Assembly (NCBI GenBank): GCA_050946275.1
Contig: JBMNUM010000001.1
Location: 1-64,000, forward strand
DNA length: 64,000 nt
Direction: 5' to 3'
From: JBMNUM01 sp050946275
GTDB taxonomy: Bacteria > Actinomycetota > Coriobacteriia > Coriobacteriales > CADBOM01
Of this stretch, positions 8,320 to 14,597 are shown in pieces. The stretch's first letter is position 1; every line of letters starts with the position of its first letter. Made by a program: the position numbers and the translations under genes. The notes beneath the pieces are model-generated. The model saw only the letters and a list, made by a program, of their open reading frames with translations. It did not search any database and had not been told where the DNA came from.

Positions 8320-8580
8320 GTCCCAAAGTGCGGGTTTGTCGAAACCCGGGCCCGCTTCGCACGGAAAACACCCTCCCGTGTCCCAAAATGCGGGGATGTC
8401 GAAAGCGTTGCGCTCCAGATTCTTCGACATCCCCGCGTTTTCGGGCAATATTTTTCGACAACCCCGCAATTTCGGACACGCGGGAGGGATCCGCTTTCGA
8501 CAACCCCGCAATTTGGGACAGGCGGGCCGTGGAAACGTGCACGGGCGCCCCCGTTTTCGACATCCCCGCGTTTCCGGACA
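8320..8580. repeat. Composite repeat array 1, motif A block
   Basis: Six copies of an approximately 25-base motif (consensus GTCCCAAAATGCGGGG then TTGTCGAAA) occur here. Two are forward (8320 and 8380) and four reverse-complemented (8422, 8453, 8494 and 8553). The forward and reverse halves converge, so the inner pair at 8390-8438 can form a long stem. The whole block, reverse-complemented, aligns with 49177-49480. No credible gene lies here: the open frames merely translate the repeat. Function unknown. Confidence 0.85.
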
Positions 8581-8634
8581 GACGGACGAGACCTAGCCCG
8601 GCGGCCATACTCTGTCGCCCGCCATAAGCGCGGT

Positions 8635-8801
8635 CAGCAAACCCCACATGGGAGGTCGAAATGCGGGTTTGCTGACTGCGGTTGCCGCCCGGACGGTCAG
8701 CAACCCCCACCTGGAAGGTCGAAATGCGGGTTTGCTGATTGTTCAAGCAGAGCGCGCGGTCAGCAAACCCCACATTGCTGCCCGAAATGCGGGTTTACTG
8801 A
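8635..8801. repeat. Composite repeat array 1, motif B block
   Basis: Three direct copies of a 41-base unit start at 8635, 8698 and 8761, an exact 63-base period. Each unit is an inverted repeat: CAGCAAACCC at one end and GGGTTTGCTG at the other, with TCGAAATGC inside. The last copy ends 30 bases before the stop codon of the truncated minus-strand gene. The same units recur at 49524-49740. Confidence 0.85.
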
Positions 8802-8830
8802 TTGCCGAAGCTCTTTATGAGCGTGTGCAC

Positions 8831-9394
8831 TCAGCCCAGCAGCTTCTTCGCTGGCTTCTCCATCAGCTTCATGACCTGCCTCAGCAGGACGCCGACGAGC
8901 ACGGCGGCGATGACCGTTCCCTCGCGCACCCCCACGAGCTTGCCGAGGAACGCCACGCACATCACTCCGGCGATCACGGTCATGGCCGAGTCCGTCACGA
9001 TCTTGACCGACGAGTACTTCTTGCGCGTCACCTGCGCGATCGCCTTGATGAAGGCATCGCCGGAGAGCATGCCGACGTCGCCGATCAGCTCGAGCGCCAC
9101 GCCGACGGCGAGCAGCAGGCAGCCCACGACCAGCACGATCAGCTTGCCGACGTAGAGCTCCGGCTGCACGGCGGCGAGCAGGAACATCGAGAAGTCCGTC
9201 AGGTGCCCGTAGACGAAGGCGAGGATGGCCTGGATGAGCAGCTCGGAGGGCACGCACTTCCGTCCCAGCAGCACGATCTGAACGAGGATCTGCGCGAAGC
9301 AGAATATGATCAGCCAGTTGCCGAACGACAGCTGCGGCAGGATGAGCGCGAGCGAGTAGGGGATGGCCGCGATGGGCAGGACGGCGGCGGAGCG
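8831..9394 (-). pseudogene. 5'-truncated YczE/YitT-type integral membrane protein
   Basis: Reading leftwards, the frame gives about 188 residues with five hydrophobic segments. The sequence 'AAIPYSLALILPQLSFGNW' is followed by 'LYVGKLIVLVVGCLLLAVGV' and a C-terminal 'VIAAVLVGVLLRQVMKLM'. This matches the YczE/YyaS/YitT group (DUF6198-like), which normally has about 220 residues and one more N-terminal helix. Here the homologous reading begins exactly at a 33-base palindrome (9395-9427). No ATG lies at the head, and a TGA stands in frame just inside the palindrome. A GTG at 9274 could start a 147-residue remnant. The gene most likely lost its 5' end at the repeat. Confidence 0.65.
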
Positions 9395-9427
9395 AAATGA
9401 GTCGAAGGACAGTCCTTCGACTCATTT
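9395..9427. repeat. Palindromic element (GAGTCGAAGGA type)
   Basis: Perfect 15-base arms, AAATGAGTCGAAGGA and its complement, flank CAG. It forms the broken edge of the truncated membrane-protein gene. Diverged relatives lie at 20113-20145, 23880-23909 and 42820-42849, with a half copy at 48138. Confidence 0.8.
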
Positions 9428-9532
9428 TGGCCTTCTGACTCGTTTCGCCTCGCGAATAGCGCGATGGACATTGTTCTGCTATAGGTTGAGTTGCCAGCAT
9501 TTCGGCAGGTTTCGTGGTTGAAGGGAGAGGGC

Positions 9533-9850
9533 ATGCTTATCTCGACTTCTGATTACATCCCCGGTTACTCCATGGAGGTCCTCGGCCTCGTCCGTGGGAA
9601 CATCGTCATCGCCAAGCACATCGGCCGCGACATCATGGCCGGGTTCAAGAACATGGCCGGTGGCGAGATCAAGAGCTACACCGACATGCTCAACGAGGGG
9701 CGCAGCATTTCCGAGCAGCGCATGATCGAGGAGGCGCAGGCGCTGGGAGCCGATGCCATCGTCGCAATGCGATTCGCGAGCGCCTCGGTCCTCGATGGCA
9801 CCCAGGAAGTCCTCGCCTACGGCACGGCGGTGAAGCTCCGCGCGGAGTAG
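9533..9850 (+). CDS. YbjQ/UPF0145 family protein (heavy-metal-binding domain)
   Basis: The 105-residue product matches the UPF0145/YbjQ family in length and motifs: 'DYIPGYSMEVLGLVRGNIVI' near the N-terminus, 'GGEIKSYTDMLNEGR' in the middle and 'EEAQALGADAIVAMRF' near residue 75. The family is cytoplasmic and forms pentamers. It was once proposed to bind metals, but its function is not established. The ATG at 9533 follows AGGGAGAGGG. A F2-type repeat follows the stop. Confidence 0.9.
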   Translation: MLISTSDYIPGYSMEVLGLVRGNIVIAKHIGRDIMAGFKNMAGGEIKSYTDMLNEGRSISEQRMIEEAQALGADAIVAMRFASASVLDGTQEVLAYGTAVKLRAE

Positions 9851-9859
9851 CCTCGCACC

Positions 9860-9890
9860 GGGACACTGCCGACCGGGTCAAATCTGTCCC
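9860..9890. repeat. Palindromic element (GGGTCAAA...GTCCC type)
   Basis: GGGAC on the left and GTCCC on the right flank GACCGGGTCAAA. It starts ten bases after a stop codon. Relatives lie at 10641-10670, 19130-19159 and 40902-40932. Confidence 0.7.
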
Positions 9891-9941
9891 ACTCGGCTCG
9901 TCTTCGTTTACGATACGGGGATGCGGGGGAGAGGGGGCGTC

Positions 9942-10625
9942 ATGAACGAGGAGTGCTTGATCTGCAGCGCGCCGCTCGAGTATCTCGAGGCGGGCGAGCT
10001 CATGGAGTGCGCCGTGTGCGGTAAGACCGAGAGCAGCAAGACGCGCTGCACGGCCGGTCATTTCGTGTGCGACGAGTGCCACGCCGCGGGGCTGGACACG
10101 ATCGTCGGGCTGTGCCTGGCAGAGACGTCGCGCGATCCGATCGCGATCATCGAGAAGATGATGGCGATGCCGTTTTGCCATATGCACGGGCCCGAGCATC
10201 ACGTGATGGTCGGCGCCGCGCTGCTTACCGCGTTCGCGAACGCCGGGGGAGAGCTCGACCTGCCCGCCGCGCTCGCCGAGATGATGCGGCGCGGCAAGAA
10301 GGTACCGGGCGGGGCATGCGGCTTCTGGGGCGCATGCGGCGCAGGGATCAGCACCGGCATGTTCGTCTCGATCGTCTCCGGCTCCACGCCGCTCTCGGAA
10401 GAGCCATACGCGCTCTCGACCAAGATGACGGCGCGCTCGCTCGAGGCAATCGGCGAGGTCGGGGGCCCGCGCTGCTGCAAGCGCAACTCGTACCTGGCGA
10501 TCCTCGAGGCGGTCGACTTCGCGCGCGAGCGCCTGGGCGTGGAGATGGACAGGCCGCAGGTCACCTGCACGCATGCCGCGCAGAACAACCAATGCATCGG
10601 GGCACGCTGCCCGTTCTTCGCCTGA
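9942..10625 (+). CDS. DUF5714-domain protein, Cys-rich
   Basis: This 227-residue protein starts at the ATG at 9942, which follows a purine-rich SD. The N-terminus has zinc-ribbon-like Cys pairs ('CLICSAP', 'CAVCGK', 'CTAGHFVCDECH'). The core shows 'CHMHGPEHHVMVGAALL', 'GGACGFWGACGAGISTG', 'GGPRCCKRNSYLAI' and the ending 'CIGARCPFF', all matching the DUF5714 family. The numerous conserved Cys and His residues suggest a metal or iron-sulfur centre, but no biochemical role is established. It is flanked on both sides by copies of the same short palindrome (9860 and 10641), so it looks monocistronic. Confidence 0.85.
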   Translation: MNEECLICSAPLEYLEAGELMECAVCGKTESSKTRCTAGHFVCDECHAAGLDTIVGLCLAETSRDPIAIIEKMMAMPFCHMHGPEHHVMVGAALLTAFANAGGELDLPAALAEMMRRGKKVPGGACGFWGACGAGISTGMFVSIVSGSTPLSEEPYALSTKMTARSLEAIGEVGGPRCCKRNSYLAILEAVDFARERLGVEMDRPQVTCTHAAQNNQCIGARCPFFA

Positions 10626-10640
10626 TCGCTGCGCAAAGTA

Positions 10641-10670
10641 GGACACTTTCGACCGGGTCAAAACCGTCCC
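10641..10670. repeat. Palindromic element (GGGTCAAA...GTCCC type)
   Basis: Second copy of the element at 9860, 16 bases after the DUF5714 stop. Confidence 0.65.
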
Positions 10671-10730
10671 ACCGTCTCGCGCGTGGAGTATCCTAGAGGT
10701 ATAACGCAGGCATAGAGGAACGGGGGAACC

Positions 10731-11255
10731 ATGAAGAAGCTTCTCACGGTGCTGACCATCGCCATCGCCGCAGCTGCGTGCGCGTTCGTGCTCGCCGCAT
10801 GTGGTCCGACGCAGAAGATGCAGACGGTCGACATGGGCGATTACCTGTTCGAGGCCCCGGAGGAGTGGGGCGCGATCCAGCAGGAGTACGATGACGGAAC
10901 CTCGTTCTGGATGGGCGGCGAGGAGGCCTCCCCGTTGCTCACGCTCGATCGCAGCGCGCTCGACATTCCCGAGGGCGCGGTCGCCGCGGACGTCATGGCG
11001 GGGCACGTTGCCGGATGGTTCCACGAGGGCGGCGATGCCACGTACGCCGACGTCGAGGACTTCACGGTCGGTGATCTGCCCGCGCGCGCCGGTGTCGTCA
11101 GCTACGGTGACGGCACGGCCATGTACCAGATCCTGTTCTCGCCCGACGCGCTCGACTTCGTCGTCATGAACGTCACGATCGAGTCTCCGGAGGACGCCGA
11201 CGGCATCGCGCTTGGCAAGGCGATCCGCGACAGCATCGCGCTGCCGCAGGTCTAG
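10731..11255 (+). CDS. Putative lipoprotein
   Basis: The 174-residue product begins with a lipoprotein signal: 'MKKLLTVLTIAIAAAAC', then the lipobox 'VLAAC' with Cys at residue 24. The mature part is acidic and has alternating beta-like segments ('DYLFEAPEEWGAIQQEYDDG', 'TSFWMGGEEASPLLTLD'), like small surface lipoproteins described only as hypothetical. Expected location: outer face of the membrane. A TATCCT -10-like box lies near 10688. A second lipoprotein gene follows 81 bases downstream, suggesting a small lipoprotein cluster. Function unknown. Confidence 0.78.
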   Translation: MKKLLTVLTIAIAAAACAFVLAACGPTQKMQTVDMGDYLFEAPEEWGAIQQEYDDGTSFWMGGEEASPLLTLDRSALDIPEGAVAADVMAGHVAGWFHEGGDATYADVEDFTVGDLPARAGVVSYGDGTAMYQILFSPDALDFVVMNVTIESPEDADGIALGKAIRDSIALPQV

Positions 11256-11336
11256 TGCGCGGGAACGAGCCGCCCGCTTCCGGGCGGTGAGGCTTGCGCT
11301 GTGTCCGCAGGGCTTTCGATGGATCGGAGGTACATC

Positions 11337-11882
11337 ATGAAGAACAAGTTGATTTGGCTGGTCGCTGCGGTGGCGGCGCTGGCACTTGCGCTTGGTCTGG
11401 CGGCATGCTCGGGCGGGTCGTCCAAGAGCGCGCCGGCCGATGATGCGGCCGTCGAGGCGGAGCAGGCCGCCGATGCCGCGCAGGAGGTAACCGCCGTCGA
11501 AGGGGACACGCTCGTCTCGAGCGACGTGCAGCTCGCTCCCGAGGAGCTCGCCTCGCCGAGTGTGACCGTCGCGTACGGTGACTTCGACGTCATGACCCAG
11601 CTGTCGTCGCAAATCCAGAACGGTGAGATGGTCGACGAGGTCGTCGAGGTCGACGGCCTGATCTCGCACTTCGCCGACGGGATGTCGTACTCGATCGTCG
11701 AGCCGAGCGAGGACGGAAGCGAGACCATCGGCACGACGCTCGTCATCGTGGGCCTCGACGAGAGCGAGTACCCGACCGATGGCACGCGCGTCAAGGTGAC
11801 GGGCAAGGTCATGCCCTCTGCCGAGTCCGGCATGGCGTTCGAGATCTACACGCTGCCGGAGTTCGTGGAGGTCGTCCAGTAG
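11337..11882 (+). CDS. Putative lipoprotein with OB-fold-like C-terminal domain
   Basis: The product is 181 residues long. A signal and lipobox ('LGLAAC') are followed by a low-complexity Ala/Asp/Glu linker. The C-terminal 115 residues show beta strands ending in 'TRVKVTGKVMPSAESGMAF' and 'EIYTLPEFVEVV', reminiscent of tRNA-anti-like OB folds seen in secreted proteins of Gram-positives. The ATG at 11337 is chosen because GGAGG lies just upstream; an in-frame upstream ATG lacks such a site. The binding partner is unknown. A long perfect hairpin follows the stop. Confidence 0.75.
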   Translation: MKNKLIWLVAAVAALALALGLAACSGGSSKSAPADDAAVEAEQAADAAQEVTAVEGDTLVSSDVQLAPEELASPSVTVAYGDFDVMTQLSSQIQNGEMVDEVVEVDGLISHFADGMSYSIVEPSEDGSETIGTTLVIVGLDESEYPTDGTRVKVTGKVMPSAESGMAFEIYTLPEFVEVVQ

Positions 11883-11906
11883 CACGGCTGCAAAATAGGC
11901 AATCAA

Positions 11907-11952
11907 GGCGGGGCTGTTTGACAGGATTCGAAACCTGTCAAACAGCCCCGCC
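11907..11952. repeat. Long perfect hairpin element (CTGTTTGACAGG type)
   Basis: GGCGGGGCTGTTTGACAGG pairs perfectly with its complement around ATTCGAA. It is an inverted double copy of the element at 8065 and lies 25 bases after a stop codon. Confidence 0.8.
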
Positions 11953-12064
11953 CTGTTTGTCAGGTTCCGGCGACCGGGAAGCGCTGGACGCGCTGGCGTG
12001 CGAGGACTATACCGGTAAAGGCTCGAAAAACGAAGCGCGTGCGCGTGTGGGAGGCGAATCAGCG

Positions 12065-12379
12065 GTGTCGGCAGTACTCGAGGCGATCATGTTGGTGTGC
12101 TTTGGCCTGTCTTGGCCGATTAACGCAATGAAGGCGTGGAAGGCGGAGACGGCGGCCGGCACGTCGTGGATGTTCCTCGCGCTCATCACGTTCGGCTACA
12201 TCGCCGGCATCGCCGCCAAGTTCGCCAGCGGCTCGATCAACTGGGTGCTCGCCGTGTACTTCATCAACCTCGCCGCGCTCATCGTGAACTGGATCGTCTT
12301 CGCCCGCAACCGCATGCTCGACCGCGGCGGTCGCAGCACCCTGCGCCGCAAGGCCGCCAGCCCCCGCATCGTCCACTAG
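12065..12379 (+). CDS. Small PQ-loop (SemiSWEET-like) membrane protein
   Basis: This 104-residue protein has three hydrophobic helices: 'AIMLVCFGLSWPINAMKAW', then 'WMFLALITFGYIAGIAA' and 'VLAVYFINLAALIVNWIVF'. The Trp-Pro-x-Asn in helix 1 and the three-helix layout resemble SemiSWEET/PQ-loop transporters, which dimerise to move small solutes such as sugars. The motif is only approximate, so the substrate is open. I chose the GTG at 12065, since GGGAGG is upstream and no hydrophobic sequence lies before it. Its basic C-terminus should be cytoplasmic. It stands alone, between a hairpin and the phosphodiesterase gene. Confidence 0.65.
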   Translation: MSAVLEAIMLVCFGLSWPINAMKAWKAETAAGTSWMFLALITFGYIAGIAAKFASGSINWVLAVYFINLAALIVNWIVFARNRMLDRGGRSTLRRKAASPRIVH

Positions 12380-12507
12380 GCAGTAAGCGGGACGAGAAGC
12401 GAAGGCCGTTTTCGTTCGACCCAATGCCACGTTTGATTCTCGCTCCGAGGAGTGGGAAGCTATCAGACATCGGATACCATGCGGGAGATGCGGGAGAGCC
12501 TGCGCCC

Positions 12508-13338
12508 ATGATCGTCTTGCTCATCGTCATAGCCGTGATCGTCGTGCTGGCCGTGCTCGGGCTGCTGGCCATCCGGCCATGCACGGGCCGGCGCGAGCGC
12601 CTCGCGCCCTTCGCCGCCCAGCCCATCGCGCACCGCGGGCTCCATGGCGATGGCGTGCCCGAGAACTCGCTTGCGGCCTTCGCCCGCGCGGCGGAGGAGG
12701 GCTACGGTATCGAGCTCGACGTGCGGCGGACAGCCGACAATCGGCTCGTCGTCATGCACGACAAGACGCTCGAGCGCATGTGCGGCGATCCCCGCGCGGT
12801 CTGCGAGGTACGCTACGACGAGCTCGCCGAGTTGCGACTGCACGGAACCGACGAGCGGATCCCGCTGCTCTCGGAGGTGCTCGCCGTCGTCGACGGCGCC
12901 GCCGTCCCGCTCGTCGTGGAGGTCAAGACCGACCGTTGGTTCTCGCGCACGCCGGCGCTCGTCGACGAGATGATGCGGGCCTATGCGGATCCGAGCGGCG
13001 GCGCGTATTGCATCGAGTCGTTCAACCCGATGGCGTTGCGGTGGTTCAAGCGGCATAGTCCGCAGACGATCCGCGGTCAGATCTCCGACAACTTCCTGAA
13101 GGTGAAGGCGGGTGGCCCGTGGATCGGGCGCTTCGCGATGACCAACATGGTGCTGAATTTCCTCGCGCGACCCGACTTCATCGCGTACAACCTCGCTTAT
13201 CGCCGGCAGGTCGCCTACCGCACCTGCAGGCGGCTGTACAAGGCCGCGGGCGCGGCATGGGTCGTGCGCAGCCCGGCCCAGCTCGAGACCGTCCGAGACG
13301 CCTTCGACATCTTCATCTTCGAGGGTTTCCGCCCGTAG
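12508..13338 (+). CDS. Membrane-anchored glycerophosphodiester phosphodiesterase
   Basis: The 276-residue protein starts with one membrane helix (residues 1-22). The GDPD TIM-barrel follows: 'IAHRGLHGDGVPENSLAAF' holds the catalytic His-Arg and Glu, 'GIELDVRRTADNRLVVMHD' the metal-binding Glu/Asp and second His, and 'PLVVEVKTD' a further Glu-x-Lys. It hydrolyses glycerophosphodiesters to glycerol-3-phosphate and an alcohol, probably recycling lipid or teichoic-acid headgroups. Long open frames upstream of 12508 lack coding signal, so the ATG at 12508 is preferred. The stop is followed by the CCCCGGGGG palindrome. Confidence 0.88.
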   Translation: MIVLLIVIAVIVVLAVLGLLAIRPCTGRRERLAPFAAQPIAHRGLHGDGVPENSLAAFARAAEEGYGIELDVRRTADNRLVVMHDKTLERMCGDPRAVCEVRYDELAELRLHGTDERIPLLSEVLAVVDGAAVPLVVEVKTDRWFSRTPALVDEMMRAYADPSGGAYCIESFNPMALRWFKRHSPQTIRGQISDNFLKVKAGGPWIGRFAMTNMVLNFLARPDFIAYNLAYRRQVAYRTCRRLYKAAGAAWVVRSPAQLETVRDAFDIFIFEGFRP

Positions 13339-13342
13339 AATT

Positions 13343-13367
13343 GGAACGCTCCCCGGGGGAGCGTTCC
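13343..13367. repeat. Palindromic element (GGAACGCTCCCC type)
   Basis: Twelve-base perfect arms surround a single base. It sits between the convergent GDPD and MBL genes. Identical copies occur at 18189-18213 and 51944-51968. Confidence 0.85.
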
Positions 13368-13377
13368 CGTCCCGCTG

Positions 13378-14358
13378 CTAGACGATCCAGTAGCGCCAGA
13401 TGCCGTCGACTTGCTCGCGGCGGATGTTGCCGCGCATCAGGTGGTAATCCAGGTGCGACAGGCACTCGCCGACGGCGAACCACTTCTGCACGATGGGGAA
13501 GGTCTCCCAGCTAGCGGCGCGGATCTTCCACCGCATCTTGCCGGCGATCTCCGTCGCGTTGAGGCCGGGGTTGTCGCGCACGATCGCGAGCGCGTTGTCC
13601 AGCCGGTTCGCGTGGTGGGCGAGTAGCGCGTCGATCCGCTCGGCATAGTCGCCGGGGCCGCGATGGCCGGGCAGCGCGAGCTTGACGGGGAGGTCGCGGA
13701 CGCGCCGCAGGCTGTCCAGGTAGTCGCCGAGCGCGTCGTCCACCCCGGGCCAGCTCGTGATGTTGGGCGTGATGTCGAAGAGCACGTGGTCGCCGGTGAA
13801 CATGACCTGCTCGTCGCGGATGTAGAACATGCAGTTGCCGGGCGTGTGACCGGGGACGAACAGCGTCTCGAGCGCGTAGCCGCCGACGTGGAGGATGTCG
13901 CCATCATCCAGCGGCTTGAAGCGCTCGTCCACCGTGCGCAGGGCCTCAGTCATGGCCGGGTTGACGGAGAACATGGCCTCGAGCGCCTCCGGGTCGAAGC
14001 CCTCGCGAGCAAAGCGGTCGTACTTCGCCTCCGGAACGGTGCCGCCGATCCACGCGCGGAGCAGCTCGAGGTCGGTGCGGCCGGCGTATACCGAGCGCTC
14101 GCTTCCCGCGAACTCGTCCGCCATGCCGCAGTGGTCGGAGTGCAGATGCGTGATGAGCACGTCGCGCCGCGCGATGTCGCTGCCGAGCTCGTCGAGCCCG
14201 GCCTGCAGCGCCTCGCGGCATGCGTCGCGCCGAAAGCCCGTGTCGATCAGCAGGTCCGCCTCGTCGCCGCGGATGAAATAGGCGTTGAGCTCCTTCAGCG
14301 GATTGCCGGGGAGCGGAACGCCGATGCGGAATATGTTCCCGTAAACCTCTTCGACCAT
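13378..14358 (-). CDS. MBL-fold metallo-hydrolase
   Basis: This 326-residue protein carries the metallo-beta-lactamase signature 'LITHLHSDHCGM' near residue 75, 'FVPGHTPGNCMFY' (third metal His) near 170 and 'GDHVLFDITPN' (bridging Asp). A C-terminal helical region follows ('LPGHRGPGDYAERIDALLAH'), like the winged-helix-tailed branch of the family (LACTB2/RNase-Z-like hydrolases). It probably hydrolyses a thioester or related small substrate with two zinc ions in the cytoplasm. The ATG at 14358 is the first Met. It is convergent with the GDPD gene and ends ten bases from the shared palindrome. Confidence 0.85.
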   Translation of the reverse strand: MVEEVYGNIFRIGVPLPGNPLKELNAYFIRGDEADLLIDTGFRRDACREALQAGLDELGSDIARRDVLITHLHSDHCGMADEFAGSERSVYAGRTDLELLRAWIGGTVPEAKYDRFAREGFDPEALEAMFSVNPAMTEALRTVDERFKPLDDGDILHVGGYALETLFVPGHTPGNCMFYIRDEQVMFTGDHVLFDITPNITSWPGVDDALGDYLDSLRRVRDLPVKLALPGHRGPGDYAERIDALLAHHANRLDNALAIVRDNPGLNATEIAGKMRWKIRAASWETFPIVQKWFAVGECLSHLDYHLMRGNIRREQVDGIWRYWIV

Positions 14359-14420
14359 GAGAGAACTATCGCACGGGATTCACGCTTCCCACGCGAGAAA
14401 TGCGCAGGCTGCACCCGTCA

Positions 14421-14480
14421 ACCTGACAATGGCGTCAGACGCCAATGTCATGACAACGACGTCTGACGCCATTGTCAGGT
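14421..14480. repeat. 60-base near-perfect palindrome (TGACAATGGCGTCAGACG type)
   Basis: ACCTGACAATGGCGTCAGAC on the left is complemented by GTCTGACGCCATTGTCAGGT on the right, with an inner CAATGTCATGACAACG. It lies between two minus-strand genes. A related copy is at 38027-38085 and a half copy at 48163-48186. Confidence 0.85.
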
Positions 14481-14497
14481 CTCGTCCCACAAAAGAT

Positions 14498-14531
14498 GTG
14501 CACCCCCGGTTTGGAGGGACCGGGGGTGCAC
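14498..14531 (-). terminator. Terminator of the MFS gene
   Basis: GTGCACCCCCGGT pairs with ACCGGGGGTGCAC. On the minus strand the stem is followed by ATCTTTTGT, 67 bases beyond the MFS stop. Confidence 0.75.
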
Positions 14532-14597
14532 CTTTGAGGAGCTTTTCTCAGAAGGGGATTAGGTCTGAGAAAAAGCGGGATAAGGCAAGTCTGCGAC

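Noticed and set aside
8320..8801. CRISPR array
   Set aside because: Repeats occur in both orientations with variable spacing, the spacers are themselves repeated, and no cas gene is present.
8831..9274. Phage holin
   Set aside because: The helices and the 'MLSGDAFIKAIA' region match YczE/YitT-type proteins, and no other phage gene is near.
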